Made by a program: the position numbers and the translations under genes. Below are positions 1 to 8,957 of a stretch of DNA of 28,569 bases, piece by piece. Source of the stretch: an uncultured Faecalibacterium sp. (GTDB lineage Bacteria; Bacillota; Clostridia; Oscillospirales; Ruminococcaceae); NCBI GenBank assembly GCA_902463235.1, contig CABQER010000011.1, positions 1 to 28,569 on the forward strand, read 5' to 3'. Each line of letters starts with the position of its first letter. Position 1 is the stretch's first letter. The notes under the pieces were generated by a model, which worked only from the letters and a program-made list of their open reading frames with translations, was not told where the DNA came from and did no database searches.

Positions 1-221
1 TCAAGTCTAGGAGGATACTACCATGATGAAACGGCTTTCCTGCCACTATAACATGGACACCAACCGGGTGGAATCTCGGTTCACGAATTGCACTATGCTG
101 CATAAAGCAATGGATGCCTCCCTCTAAATTCAGGGAAGCATCCATGATGGAAGTCTAATGATTCAATTTTGTCCTGGTGTCCAGAAAACTGGGCACATAG
201 CACCACCGGAGGTCTGTTTTG
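1..221. other. Unassigned left-edge region, no convincing gene
   Basis: I see no recognisable gene here. A 34-codon ORF on the plus strand (23-127) is preceded by AGGAGG at a usable distance, but its product resembles nothing I know and its end lies inside a hairpin stem. On the minus strand a frame beginning with ATG at 103 is open to the window edge (34 codons), also unrecognised. A second hairpin at 177-196 (GTGTCCAG, AAAA loop, CTGGGCAC) pairs better as plus-strand RNA because it contains a U-G pair. The region could be an insertion-sequence remnant or simple intergenic DNA. Confidence 0.4.
100..145 (-). terminator. Probable terminator of the leftward operon
   Basis: Positions 110-123 and 132-145 form a 14-bp stem around an 8-nt loop. 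Read as minus-strand RNA the stem is continuous, with one U-G pair. Read as plus-strand RNA that same position is a C-A mismatch, so the structure fits leftward transcription. It lies about 75 nt past the stop of the last gene of the leftward operon and is followed by a short, imperfect U-rich stretch (TTGCTTTATG). Confidence 0.55.
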
Positions 222-1661
222 TTATCCTAAATCTTCGCCGTTGGTGGCAATGACCTTCTGATACCAGTAGAAGCTGTCCTTCTTTTCGCGGCTCAGATCA
301 CCCGTGCCGTCGTCAAACTTGTTGACGTAGATGAAGCCGTAGCGCTTTGCCATCTCACCGGTGGAGGCACTCACCAGATCGATGCAGCCCCAGGGGGTGT
401 AGCCCATCAGGTCTACACCGTCCTTTACAGCCTCGGCCATCTGCTCGATGTGGGCGCGCAGGTAGTCGATGCGGTAGCTGTCGTGGATCTTTCCGTCGGC
501 ATCCTTCTTGTCGTAAGCGCCCAGGCCATTTTCCACCACCATCAGGGGAATGCGGTAACGGTCGTAGATCTCGTTGAGGGTGTAGCGCAGACCAACGGGA
601 TCGATCTGCCAGCCCCAGTCGGAGGCTTTCAGGTAAGGATTCTTCTTGCCAGCAATGATGTTGCCGCCCACATCATCGGCATCCTTGTGGGTGGTGATGC
701 AGTTGGACATATAGTAGCTGAAGGTGTAGAAATCGACAGTACCGGCCTTCAGGATGGCAGCATCCTCCGGCTCCTGCCGGATGGTGATGTTATTCTCGGC
801 AAAATAGCGCTTCATGTAGGAAGGATACTCGCCGCGGACATGCATATCAGAGCAGAACCAGTTGCTGATCTGCATGGCCTTCTGGTTGGCGATCTCGTCG
901 GCCGGGTCGCAGGTCAGTGCATAGCTGGTGATAAAGCAGATCATGCAGCCCATCTTGAACTGAGGGTAGTGGTCGTGGGCATACCGAACAACCTCTGCAC
1001 TAGCCACAAACTGGTGATGCAGCGCCTGAAAGCGCTCCTGCTTATTGTCCGGCACCTTGTCGGTAGGGCCTTCAAAGCCCCGGATGGTGCCTGTTTCCAG
1101 GATCGCACCCATCGGCATGGTGCCACAGTTGATCTCGTTGAAGGTCAGCCAGTACTTGACCTTATCTTTGTACCGCTCAAAAATGGCCTTGCAGTAGTTC
1201 ATATAGAACTCGATGAGTTCCCGGCTGGCCCAGCCGTTGTATTTTTCCACCAGCGCATAGGGCAGCTCGTAGTGGCTGATGGTGACCAGCGGCTCGATGC
1301 CGTGCTTCTTGCAGCAGTCAAAGACCTTGTCATAGAATTCAAGGCCCTTCTCGTTCGGCTCGGTCTCCATGCCGGTGGGGAAAATGCGGGTCCAGTTGAT
1401 GGAGGTGCGGAAGGTCTTGAAGCCCATCTCGGCGAAGAGAGCAATGTCCTCCTCGTAGTGGTGGTAGAAGTCGATGGCCTCATGGCTGGGATACAGCCGG
1501 TCGGAGCGGACAGCAGTTGTCACCCATTTCGGGCTGGTGTGAGAGCCATTGGTGCACAGGTCAGGGACACTGGGGCCTTTGCCATCCACATCCCATGCGC
1601 CCTCGAACTGGTTGGCTGCACAAGCACCGCCCCACAGGAAATCATCACGGAAAACGCTCAT
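222..1661 (-). CDS. bglA: GH1 6-phospho-beta-glucosidase
   Basis: Glycoside hydrolase family 1 enzyme of 479 residues, the usual length for the family, predicted to cleave 6-phospho-beta-glucosides in the cytoplasm to glucose 6-phosphate and an aglycone. The acid/base glutamate is in TFNEIN (E176) and the nucleophile in VVENGLG (E377). The N-terminal FLWGGACAANQFEG motif is a GH1 hallmark. SASTGEMAKRYGFIYV near residues 431-446 carries the Ser/Lys/Tyr phosphate-binding set typical of phospho-glucosidases, so free glucosides are less likely substrates. It is the last gene of the leftward operon, 32 nt after the ROK kinase gene. No PTS component is visible nearby, so the substrate is probably phosphorylated by that kinase. 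The gene symbol is by similarity only. Confidence 0.9.
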   Translation of the reverse strand: MSVFRDDFLWGGACAANQFEGAWDVDGKGPSVPDLCTNGSHTSPKWVTTAVRSDRLYPSHEAIDFYHHYEEDIALFAEMGFKTFRTSINWTRIFPTGMETEPNEKGLEFYDKVFDCCKKHGIEPLVTISHYELPYALVEKYNGWASRELIEFYMNYCKAIFERYKDKVKYWLTFNEINCGTMPMGAILETGTIRGFEGPTDKVPDNKQERFQALHHQFVASAEVVRYAHDHYPQFKMGCMICFITSYALTCDPADEIANQKAMQISNWFCSDMHVRGEYPSYMKRYFAENNITIRQEPEDAAILKAGTVDFYTFSYYMSNCITTHKDADDVGGNIIAGKKNPYLKASDWGWQIDPVGLRYTLNEIYDRYRIPLMVVENGLGAYDKKDADGKIHDSYRIDYLRAHIEQMAEAVKDGVDLMGYTPWGCIDLVSASTGEMAKRYGFIYVNKFDDGTGDLSREKKDSFYWYQKVIATNGEDLG

Positions 1662-1693
1662 AAGTTTCTACTCCTATTCTATTTTGTTCTGGT

Positions 1694-2641
1694 TCAGGCG
1701 GAGTTCTGTTCAAAGAACAGCTTCAGGGCACCGATCATGTTTGCATCGTTGCCATAGTGGCAGCGCACCAACTCCGGCTCCAGCATGGGAAGCACCGGGC
1801 AGCGCGCAAACAGGCTGTCCAGCTCGGTCTGAATGGCAGGCAGCAGGGCCTCTGCCGCACTGATGCCGCCGCCAATGGCAACGCGCTCCACATCCAGCAC
1901 GCTTTGCAGGCTGACGATTCCAATGGCCACCCGCCGGGTAAACACTTTTAAGGCCTGCTGTGCCTCCGGTTCCCCGGCATTGTAAGCCGCAAAGATCTCC
2001 TCGCCGGTGGGCAGCGGACCCTGCAGCGACAGTTTCTTCTGCCGGGCATATTCCCGGATCAAACCTGTCGCCGAGGCGGCGCCTGCCCACAGGGGTGCAT
2101 CCGAGAAAGTTTCCACCTTGTCCAGCTCAAAGGTTTCTGTCTCCATGGCTGCCATATTGGAAACAAGGCAGCTGACTTCCCCTGCTGCGGCGTGAGCGCC
2201 CATCAGCACCTTCCCATTCAGGATGATGCCGCCGCCGATGCCGGTGCCCAGCACCAGCACAAGGCCATTCTCCACACCGGCCAGCGCACCGGTCCAACCC
2301 TCCGCTGCTGCGGCACACTTGCCATCGTTGGCGATGGTCACCGGCACGCCCAGCCGTGCCTCTACCTGTGCGGCAAAGGGCTGCTCCCACATAAAGGCAC
2401 TGAGCATTCCACCGGTATGGGCGATGCCGTTTCTGGTATCAATGCGGCCCGGCATAGAGATGGCGCAGCCCACGAACTGCCCCTGAAGGGGAGCGGCAAA
2501 GCCCTTGATGACCGCCAGAAGGTCATCCATATTCGTCAGTGGTGTCGGAACCTTTCCGCCGGAGATTTTCCGGGCCTGTTCATCGGCCAGGCTGTACTTG
2601 ATGAAGGTTCCGCCGATGTCGATCAAAAGATACTGTTTCAT
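1694..2641 (-). CDS. ROK-family sugar/glucoside kinase
   Basis: ROK-family kinase of 315 residues. The phosphate-binding DIGGT is at residues 8-12, the ANDGK segment holds the probable catalytic Asp (D106), and GTGIGGG at 132-138 is the second glycine-rich nucleotide loop. The start at 2641 is chosen over an upstream GTG-type extension because GGAG lies just upstream and DIGGT then sits at the usual distance from the N terminus. There is no N-terminal helix-turn-helix, so this is a kinase and not a ROK repressor. The zinc motif CxCGxxGC common in glucokinases is absent after GEVSC. With the neighbouring phospho-beta-glucosidase the likely job is ATP-dependent phosphorylation of an imported beta-glucoside, as in BglK-type enzymes. 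That substrate is inferred. Confidence 0.85.
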   Translation of the reverse strand: MKQYLLIDIGGTFIKYSLADEQARKISGGKVPTPLTNMDDLLAVIKGFAAPLQGQFVGCAISMPGRIDTRNGIAHTGGMLSAFMWEQPFAAQVEARLGVPVTIANDGKCAAAAEGWTGALAGVENGLVLVLGTGIGGGIILNGKVLMGAHAAAGEVSCLVSNMAAMETETFELDKVETFSDAPLWAGAASATGLIREYARQKKLSLQGPLPTGEEIFAAYNAGEPEAQQALKVFTRRVAIGIVSLQSVLDVERVAIGGGISAAEALLPAIQTELDSLFARCPVLPMLEPELVRCHYGNDANMIGALKLFFEQNSA

Positions 2642-2675
2642 CTTATCTCCTGCTTTCTGTTGGTTGTTTTCAGAC

Positions 2676-3596
2676 TCATGCAAAGCCCAACGCGGCAGCC
2701 AGGCTGAGCATCACAGGCAGCGTGATCAGCGACAGCAAGGTGCTCAGGCAGACCATCTGCACAGCGTAGGAAGAATCCAGCCCCAGACGCTGGGCATATA
2801 CTGCGATGTTGCTGCCGATGGGGGCCGCATTCACAATGATGAGCACCGTGCCGATCTGCCGCCATCCGGCTGGAAGAAGCATCAGACAGACGATCATCAG
2901 CAGTGGGATCACCACCAGCCGTACTGCCGAAAGGGCGTAGAGCCGGGGGCGGGTAAAGATGGCTTTGAGGTTGGTCCTAGCCAGATAGACCCCCAGCACG
3001 ATCATGGCAAGCGGAGCGTTCATACCTGCAATGGCCCCCATGGGGGTGCGGAGGAACTGCGGCACCGGGATGCGGCAGAAGTAGAGCACCACACCGCCCA
3101 ACAGGGAGAGCACCAGTGGATTTTTGAGCACTGCCCCCAGTTGGATGTACTTTTTGTCCCCGGAAAGCTTTGCCTGGCCGTAGGTCCACTGCAAAGCATT
3201 CAGCAGGGCCACAAAGCCTGCTGCGTAGAACACAGCTTCTCCACCCAGCACTGCTGTGACCAGCGGAAGTCCCATGAACCCGGCGTTGGAAAAAGCCACA
3301 CCGATCTGCGCCATGGGGTCTTTGCGGAAAAAGAGCTACGACACCGCCATGGAGAGCAGCAGCACCCCGGCACCTGCCGCAATGCTGACAGCCAATTCCA
3401 CAGCTCCCTTTGCCGAATACTCAATACAAAATGATTTTAGCACAACACAGGGTAGCACGCAATATAACAGCAGGTGAGCCAGTGCCTCGCTGCCCTCCTG
3501 GGTGATTAGTCCGGTACGATAAAGCACATAACCTATGATGAGATAGAGGAACATCAGAAAGATCTGACCCAGAACAACACCAAAGACTCCGGTCAT
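2676..3596 (-). pseudogene. AEC-family permease interrupted by in-frame TAG
   Basis: Auxin-efflux-carrier (AEC) family permease, normally a membrane protein of about 300 residues with ten helices that moves small organic acids or similar solutes. The frame runs unbroken from ATG at 3596 to TGA at 2676, giving 306 codons (the expected length), except for one TAG at 3336-3338 (codon 87). Both sides remain in the same frame and both look like AEC protein: residues 1-86 give the first helices, and downstream come FFRKDP, AFSNAGFMGLPLV and the C-terminal helices. No ribosome binding site precedes the internal Met, so re-initiation is doubtful. The start overlaps the SGNH gene stop as ATGA. Explanations are a point nonsense mutation or a base-call error. 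Reassigned TAG is unlikely because the VWA gene in this window ends in TAG. Confidence 0.8.
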
Positions 3597-4300
3597 TGCT
3601 TTCCTCCCTGTTCTTCTCCGATTTTGCGCAGCAGCGGCAGCAGAGCATCCATCACAGGGCGGTAGCCGTTGGCATACAGGTGCATTCCCTCAATGGTGTA
3701 CTCCGCTTTCAGATTTCCGGCAGCATCGTACAGGTCCTTGTTCAGGTCGAGGAATTCCGCTCCGTATTTCCGGGCCAATGCCTGCACGCCCTCGCTTGCC
3801 TCCCGGATACGCTCATTGGTGCGCCAGCGGAAGCATCCGATCAGGCCCGGGTCTTCGGCCACGGTGGGGTTTACCGGATAATAGGCCAGCAGGTAGAGCT
3901 TTGTTTCGGGCAGTTTTTTCCGGATCTGCTGCACGATCTCCTCATACCGGCCCAGCATGGCGGCGCGGTCGTAGTCCGGGCCGTTCAGGTCATTGGTGCC
4001 GATGTTCAGGAACAGGTGCGCAGGCTGTAGCTCAAGGATGCACTCGTCCATAGCCTCCAGCAGCTCGGTGGTGGTAAAGCCGCCGATGCCCCGGTTGTAC
4101 AGGGTACAGTGCAGATCATCGTCCTGCAAAAACTCATACAGCGGAAACTGTTCCATCAGGCTGGAACCGGCAAACACCACCGCTCCTTTCTTTGCATAAG
4201 GATTCAGGCGGCGGAACCGCTCCCGCTTGATCTGCTTTTCCCGCTGGCTCTCCTGCTGCCGCAGTTCGTTCAGAAGGACATTTCGTTCCTGTTCCGTCAT
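3593..4300 (-). CDS. SGNH/GDSL-family esterase
   Basis: Cytoplasmic SGNH hydrolase of 235 residues with no signal peptide. Block I is FAGSSLME with probable nucleophile S47, block II is NRGIGG (Gly oxyanion residue near 71-74), block III is GTND (101-104), and block V is TIEGMHL with His207. The usual Asp of DGxH is Glu204, a variant that I believe occurs in related Firmicute esterases. It probably removes acetyl or other acyl groups from a sugar or small molecule. It follows the CocE-type hydrolase gene by 18 nt and overlaps the AEC permease start by 4 nt (ATGA), implying translational coupling. The exact substrate cannot be read from the sequence. Confidence 0.85.
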   Translation of the reverse strand: MTEQERNVLLNELRQQESQREKQIKRERFRRLNPYAKKGAVVFAGSSLMEQFPLYEFLQDDDLHCTLYNRGIGGFTTTELLEAMDECILELQPAHLFLNIGTNDLNGPDYDRAAMLGRYEEIVQQIRKKLPETKLYLLAYYPVNPTVAEDPGLIGCFRWRTNERIREASEGVQALARKYGAEFLDLNKDLYDAAGNLKAEYTIEGMHLYANGYRPVMDALLPLLRKIGEEQGGKQ

Positions 4301-4318
4301 GGTCTTGGTTCCTTTCTC

Positions 4319-6019
4319 TCAGTTCTCGTGCAGGGGCAGTTCTACAAAGCTGCCCTCCCCCAGCAAGATCTCCTGGTGAGCGATGCGGGTCTTTCCCCGT
4401 TCAGACCAGACTCCTGCGTAATTGCTGTGAACGGCGTACTGCGGGAAGTCGGAAGAAGAGACGTCCAGCCGCAGGCAGCTGCCGGGCTGTACCGTCCAGT
4501 TCATATCCCACATCTCCACACAGACCTTTGCTGTCTGACCGGGAGTATAGGTCTGACCCTCCGGCAGGTCGGCAGCAATGGTGGTGATGCCGCCCCGGAT
4601 GTTATAGGCCCTGCCATCCGGGAACACTTCCATCAGCTTGGCAGTGAAGGCAGTATCATCCACATCGGTCGAGACATTCAGGTGCACCTTGATTTGCCCA
4701 CAAATGGGCAGTGCTTTTTCCAACGGAGCGCTGACGAAGCTGACCACATCGGGCCGATAGTCCGGCTCCGGCTGCAGCAGGCTGCCTGCCTCGGCAATGG
4801 TGGTCAGAACGCTTTCTGCGCCATGGCTGGGCACGGGGGTCTCCGGGTCATACACAAAGGTGAGCTCCCCTTCTGCCGGCTCGGCATTCAGAGTTGTTTC
4901 ACCCAGATAAAGCTTTTCAGTCCGGCTCACGGGGGCGGGCCATGCCTCCAGCGTTTTCCAGCGGTCCTCCCGCATCACATAGGTACGCACCCGCTTTTCC
5001 GGCTGTTTTTTCTGCTTCAGCAGCAGGTCGAACCATTCCAGCATTCGGTGGATATCGCCGTTTTCCAGATTGTGCTGTTCGCCCCATGCAATGCAGGGCT
5101 GGGACATATGATTCCAGCAGCCGATATCCAGCCAGCTGTGCTCTTTGGTCTCAGGGGCCAGAGAGGCATAAGTGTTGATGGCACTGCCAAAATGGTGATC
5201 GTACCATGCATCGATGATATACACCGGAACCTTGGTATTTCCGGGCACATCGGCTAACAGCTTCCACCAGCCCTGCTGCCAGTAGGCATCTGTGCGGCGG
5301 GTGGCGTGGATCCAGTCCTGATACCAGTCCAACTTTCCACCCCACAGTGCTTCATCCACCTTGTCGTGGGGACGGAAGCGGCAGCTTTCCAGATAGTCCG
5401 CTGTGACCGGATGGCCTGCATTCTGCATTGCCCAGCCAGTCAGCACATCGTGGCGGAACAGCCCCTTTTCATAAGCCGATTTGAAACGGTCGGTGCCATA
5501 GACCGTCAGCATCATTCCCTTGACCTTGGGCGGAACGATATCCGCAATGGCCCAGCCGGTCAGGGCCAGATAACTGGCTCCGAAATAGCCGATGCTCTCT
5601 GCCCAGGGCTGATCGTTGAGCCACTGCAGGGTATCGCGGCCATCCGGGCGCTCATTGACGTTAGGTTCCCAATGTCCCTCGCTCTTGCCCGTGCCGCGGC
5701 AGGTCTGGACCACATAGCCGTAGCCCCGGCGGGTCAGTTCTGCACCGTTGATCTCATATAGCGGCTGCTGATTGGGATAGCAGCTGCGCTGGATCAGCAC
5801 AGGGAACTGTGCTAGCCCCTCCGGTTTGAAGATCTCGGTATAGAGCCTCACTCCGTCCTGCATGGGCAGCATCAGCTCCTCCCGGCGGCAGCCATAGACC
5901 GGGCCGTCGTAGGGCATACTGGCATATTCCTGCCGGTAGCTCTCCTGCGCCTGCCGCATCATCTCTTCCATCTCACGCTGCTTCTGCTCGGCAGCAGCCT
6001 TTTTTTCTTCCTCAGTCAT
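4319..6019 (-). CDS. CocE/NonD-family serine hydrolase (S15-like)
   Basis: Alpha/beta hydrolase of the CocE/NonD, X-Pro dipeptidyl-peptidase S15 superfamily, 566 residues. The nucleophile elbow is GASYLA with S149. The probable charge-relay Asp is D274 in IDAWYDHHF, and the His is H304 in CWNHMSQ. The C-terminal part (about 390-566) has the beta-rich jelly-roll features of the family. The first 35 residues are a charged helical stretch rich in Glu/Lys/Gln, and there is no signal peptide, so it acts in the cytoplasm. Family members cut esters or amides, including acyl-amino acid and X-Pro peptide bonds. Its place directly after oppF suggests that it processes the imported ligand. The opp stop lies 24 nt upstream of the start. 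Confidence 0.88.
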   Translation of the reverse strand: MTEEEKKAAAEQKQREMEEMMRQAQESYRQEYASMPYDGPVYGCRREELMLPMQDGVRLYTEIFKPEGLAQFPVLIQRSCYPNQQPLYEINGAELTRRGYGYVVQTCRGTGKSEGHWEPNVNERPDGRDTLQWLNDQPWAESIGYFGASYLALTGWAIADIVPPKVKGMMLTVYGTDRFKSAYEKGLFRHDVLTGWAMQNAGHPVTADYLESCRFRPHDKVDEALWGGKLDWYQDWIHATRRTDAYWQQGWWKLLADVPGNTKVPVYIIDAWYDHHFGSAINTYASLAPETKEHSWLDIGCWNHMSQPCIAWGEQHNLENGDIHRMLEWFDLLLKQKKQPEKRVRTYVMREDRWKTLEAWPAPVSRTEKLYLGETTLNAEPAEGELTFVYDPETPVPSHGAESVLTTIAEAGSLLQPEPDYRPDVVSFVSAPLEKALPICGQIKVHLNVSTDVDDTAFTAKLMEVFPDGRAYNIRGGITTIAADLPEGQTYTPGQTAKVCVEMWDMNWTVQPGSCLRLDVSSSDFPQYAVHSNYAGVWSERGKTRIAHQEILLGEGSFVELPLHEN

Positions 6020-6043
6020 TGATCTTCCCGCCTTTCCGTGTTC

Positions 6044-7000
6044 TCAAAAGCGTGTGCAGCTGACAAAGTGGCCGGGTTCCACTTCCTTCAAGGGGATATC
6101 CCTGCCGCGGCAGGCATCTGTTGCATAGGGGCAGCGGGCCGCAAAACGGCAGCCGGGAGCCGGGTCCACAGGGCTTGTCAGTTCGCCGCGCATGACCTCG
6201 GTGGAAAGCTTTTTGGCCTTCAGGCTGGGGATGGGCACAGCATCCAGCAGACCCTTGGTGTAGGGGTGGAGTGGATTCTTGAACAGATCCTCGGTCTTGG
6301 CATATTCCACACACTGGCCCAGATACATGACCATGATCTCGTGGCTGATGTGTTTGACCACGCTCAGATCGTGGGTGATAAAGACATAGGTCAGCTTTTT
6401 CTCATCCTGCAGATCCATCAGCAGATTCAGGATCTGTGCCTGAATGGAAACGTCTAGTGCAGAGACCGGCTCGTCGCAGATGATGAACTCCGGGTCCATG
6501 GCCAATGCGCGGCCGATGCCGATGCGCTGGCGGCGGCCGCCGTCCAGCTCGTGGCTGAAACTCTCTGCATAACGTTCATCCAGGCCGACGGTCTCCATGA
6601 TCTCGGCGATGCGGGCATCGTATTCGTCACGGTTTTTGCAGGCTTTATAGATCTTCAGCGGTTCCCCGATCAGCTCTTTCACACTCTTGCGGGGGTCCAG
6701 CGAACCGGACGGGTCCTGGAAGATCATCTGCATCCGGGCACGGATGGGCTTGAGTTCCTTGGCATTCAGTTTGGTGATGTCGGTGCCGTCGTAGAGGATC
6801 TGACCATCGGTAACATCATAGAGCCGCAGCAGCAGGCGGCCCAGCGTGGACTTGCCGCAGCCGGACTCGCCCACAACGCCCAGTGTGGTGCCGCGCCTGA
6901 TCTTGAAGTTCACGCCATCCACCGCATGGAGCTGGCTGTTTGCGCCGACTTTGAAGTATTTTTTGAGGTTCTTTGCCTCGATCAAAATCTTTTCTTCCAT
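6044..7000 (-). CDS. oppF: Oligopeptide-type ABC transporter ATPase (OppF-like)
   Basis: Second ATPase of an Opp/Dpp-type importer, 318 residues. Walker A is GESGCGKST (44-52), Walker B is FIICDEP, and the H-loop is in FITHDLS. The signature is the variant HELDGGRRQR instead of LSGGQ, common in OppF of Firmicutes. The C-terminal oligopeptide-transporter extension is present, with PLHPYTKGLLDAVP and the Cys-rich GCRFAARCPYATDAC. The start has GGAGG at good spacing, just after the oppD stop (18 nt between the genes). It pairs with OppD to power the OppB/OppC permease. Confidence 0.92.
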   Translation of the reverse strand: MEEKILIEAKNLKKYFKVGANSQLHAVDGVNFKIRRGTTLGVVGESGCGKSTLGRLLLRLYDVTDGQILYDGTDITKLNAKELKPIRARMQMIFQDPSGSLDPRKSVKELIGEPLKIYKACKNRDEYDARIAEIMETVGLDERYAESFSHELDGGRRQRIGIGRALAMDPEFIICDEPVSALDVSIQAQILNLLMDLQDEKKLTYVFITHDLSVVKHISHEIMVMYLGQCVEYAKTEDLFKNPLHPYTKGLLDAVPIPSLKAKKLSTEVMRGELTSPVDPAPGCRFAARCPYATDACRGRDIPLKEVEPGHFVSCTRF

Positions 7001-7018
7001 TGTCTTTTTCCTCCCGGC

Positions 7019-8002
7019 TCAGGTGTTGGACTGCGGCGGATCGAACCGACAGCAGCGGATGAAGTGGCCCGGTGTGACCTCCCGCATCTTCTGGGCCTTC
7101 TTGCAGGCTGCAGTGGCATATTTGCAGCGGTCAGCAAAGCGGCAGCCCTCGATCTTCTGGGTGGGGTCAGCCATCATCCCCTCAATAGCCTCCAGACGCT
7201 TGGTGTTCTCATCCAGCTTGGGAATGGCGTTGAACAGCCCCTGGGTGTAAGGGTGGCGCTGGGTGGTCTCAAAGATATCCTCTGCTGTGCCATACTCGAT
7301 GGCCTCGCCGGCGTACATGACCATGACCTTCTCGCAGGTCTGGGCCACAACACCCAGATCGTGGGTGATGAGGATCATAGCAGTGTTCAGCCGCTTCTGC
7401 AGCTCATTGATCAAGCCCAGCATCTGGGCCTGAATGGTCACATCCAGTGCGGTGGTGGGTTCGTCGGCAAGGATCAGCTTCGGCTCGCAGGCCAGCGCAA
7501 TGGCAATGACAATGCGCTGCTTCATGCCGCCGGAAAACTGATGGGGATACTCCACCTTGCGCTTTGCAGGGATGCCCACCAGCTCCATCATTTCGTCCAC
7601 ACGGGCTTCCAGTTGAGCAGTGCTCTGCTCCGGATGATGGATCTTCAGCACCTCCATGATTTGGGCCCCCACGGTCATCACCGGGTTCAGGGCAGACATG
7701 GGATCCTGGAAGATCATGGATACCACACTGCCGCGCATGGCACGGATCTTTTCCTCAGGAGCATTCAGCATATCCACACCATCCAGCTTGATGGAGCCAT
7801 CGGTCACAAAACCGATACCCTCGGGCAGAAGCTGGATGACGCTCAGGGCTGTGGTGGTCTTACCGGCACCGGTCTCACCCACCAGCCCCAGTGTCTCGCC
7901 GTAGTTCAGATCCAGGTCCAGACCATTGACAGCGTAGACGGTGGAAATTTCAGTATCATATTCAACGCTCAGGTTTTTGACTTCCAGCAGCTTGTCGCTC
8001 AT
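7019..8002 (-). CDS. oppD: Oligopeptide-type ABC transporter ATPase (OppD-like)
   Basis: First ATPase of the Opp-type importer, 327 residues. Walker A is GETGAGKTT (42-50), the signature is FSGGMKQR, Walker B is LILADEP, and the H-loop is in LITHDLG. The C-terminal RHPYTQGLFNAIP and Cys-containing GCRFADRCKYATAAC segments are those of the oligopeptide/nickel subclass. One nucleotide separates it from the oppC stop, so the two are probably translationally coupled. It is predicted to form a heterodimer with OppF on the inner face of the membrane. Confidence 0.92.
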   Translation of the reverse strand: MSDKLLEVKNLSVEYDTEISTVYAVNGLDLDLNYGETLGLVGETGAGKTTTALSVIQLLPEGIGFVTDGSIKLDGVDMLNAPEEKIRAMRGSVVSMIFQDPMSALNPVMTVGAQIMEVLKIHHPEQSTAQLEARVDEMMELVGIPAKRKVEYPHQFSGGMKQRIVIAIALACEPKLILADEPTTALDVTIQAQMLGLINELQKRLNTAMILITHDLGVVAQTCEKVMVMYAGEAIEYGTAEDIFETTQRHPYTQGLFNAIPKLDENTKRLEAIEGMMADPTQKIEGCRFADRCKYATAACKKAQKMREVTPGHFIRCCRFDPPQSNT

Positions 8003-8003
8003 T

Positions 8004-8942
8004 TCAGGCCACCTCTTTCACATTCTTGGTGCGCTTTGCGCGCTTGGTCTTTTTGCCGCTGCCCAATGTGCCGCGCAGCTTCGGGTCGAGGGCATCGCGC
8101 AGAGCGTCGCCGCACATATTGAAGCAGAGCACCACAATGATGATCGCAATGCCGGGAGCAATGGCAATGATGGGCTGGGTGGACAGGTACTTATAGCCGC
8201 CGCTGACCATTGCGCCCCAGCTGGGAGTCGGGGGCGTGATGCCCATGCCCAGGAAGCTCAGGTTCGCTTCGGCCAGAATGGCACCGCCCAGGCTGGCGGT
8301 CATGCTGACGATGTTGACGGACAGGCAGTTGGGGAACACATGCACCAGCGTGTTACGGATCCGGGATGCACCGCACAGGGTACCGGCGGTGACATAATCG
8401 GCATTACGGACGCTCAGCACCTGACCGCGGGTGACACGGGCGTAGCCGGGCACCATCGAGATGCCGATGGCCAGGCAGACATTGCCCAGGCCCTGACCCA
8501 GGATCGCGCCCAGAAACATAGCCAGGATCAGCATGGGCACAGCCATCATAGCATCCATGACACGCATGATGAAGGCATCCACCACACCGCCTGCCATGCC
8601 GGCGATCAGGCCCAGTGCCATGCCGATAACGCTGGAAATGACCACGGCCACGATACCGACCGTAAAGGAGATGCGGGCACCATAGATGATGCGGCTCAGA
8701 ACATCACGGCCATTGGAGTCGGTGCCCAGCCAGTGCTCGGCAGAGCAGCCCTTCAGAACATTGTAAAGATCATCCTTGTTGGGATTATAGGGAGCAATCA
8801 CCGGCGCGAAGATGGCGATAAGCACCATGATGAGAAGCAAAATCGCGCATACCACGATGATCTTGCGGCTGAACATGACCCGGAACACGCGGGAGGACGT
8901 GATACGGTCCAGCAGACCCTTCTTTTTTGTCTTGTTTTCCAC
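8004..8942 (-). CDS. oppC: Oligopeptide-type ABC transporter permease (OppC-like)
   Basis: Inner-membrane permease of 312 residues. A first helix lies after the N-terminal basic segment (about residues 28-50), followed by the OppC N-terminal motif HWLGTDSNGRDVLSRIIYGAR and then five more hydrophobic segments. The permease EAA-like loop is around AAGTLCGASRIRNTLVHVFPN, and the family ending SWGAMVSGG with DALRDALDPKLRG is present. The start codon is GTG at 8942, supported by AGGAGG eight bases upstream and immediately after the oppB stop. The C terminus is unusually Lys/Arg rich. It partners with OppB. Confidence 0.92.
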   Translation of the reverse strand: MENKTKKKGLLDRITSSRVFRVMFSRKIIVVCAILLLIMVLIAIFAPVIAPYNPNKDDLYNVLKGCSAEHWLGTDSNGRDVLSRIIYGARISFTVGIVAVVISSVIGMALGLIAGMAGGVVDAFIMRVMDAMMAVPMLILAMFLGAILGQGLGNVCLAIGISMVPGYARVTRGQVLSVRNADYVTAGTLCGASRIRNTLVHVFPNCLSVNIVSMTASLGGAILAEANLSFLGMGITPPTPSWGAMVSGGYKYLSTQPIIAIAPGIAIIIVVLCFNMCGDALRDALDPKLRGTLGSGKKTKRAKRTKNVKEVA

Positions 8943-8957
8943 AGTTCATTCCTCCTT

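Noticed and set aside
450..1757. Long plus-strand ORF (435 codons) across the GH1 gene
   Set aside because: It is antisense to a well-recognised GH1 gene, its product has no recognisable motifs and no ribosome binding site supports it. High-GC shadow frames are common here.
3336..3596. Short ORF read as an independent small membrane protein
   Set aside because: It is in the same frame as the rest of the AEC permease and stops only at the single amber codon.
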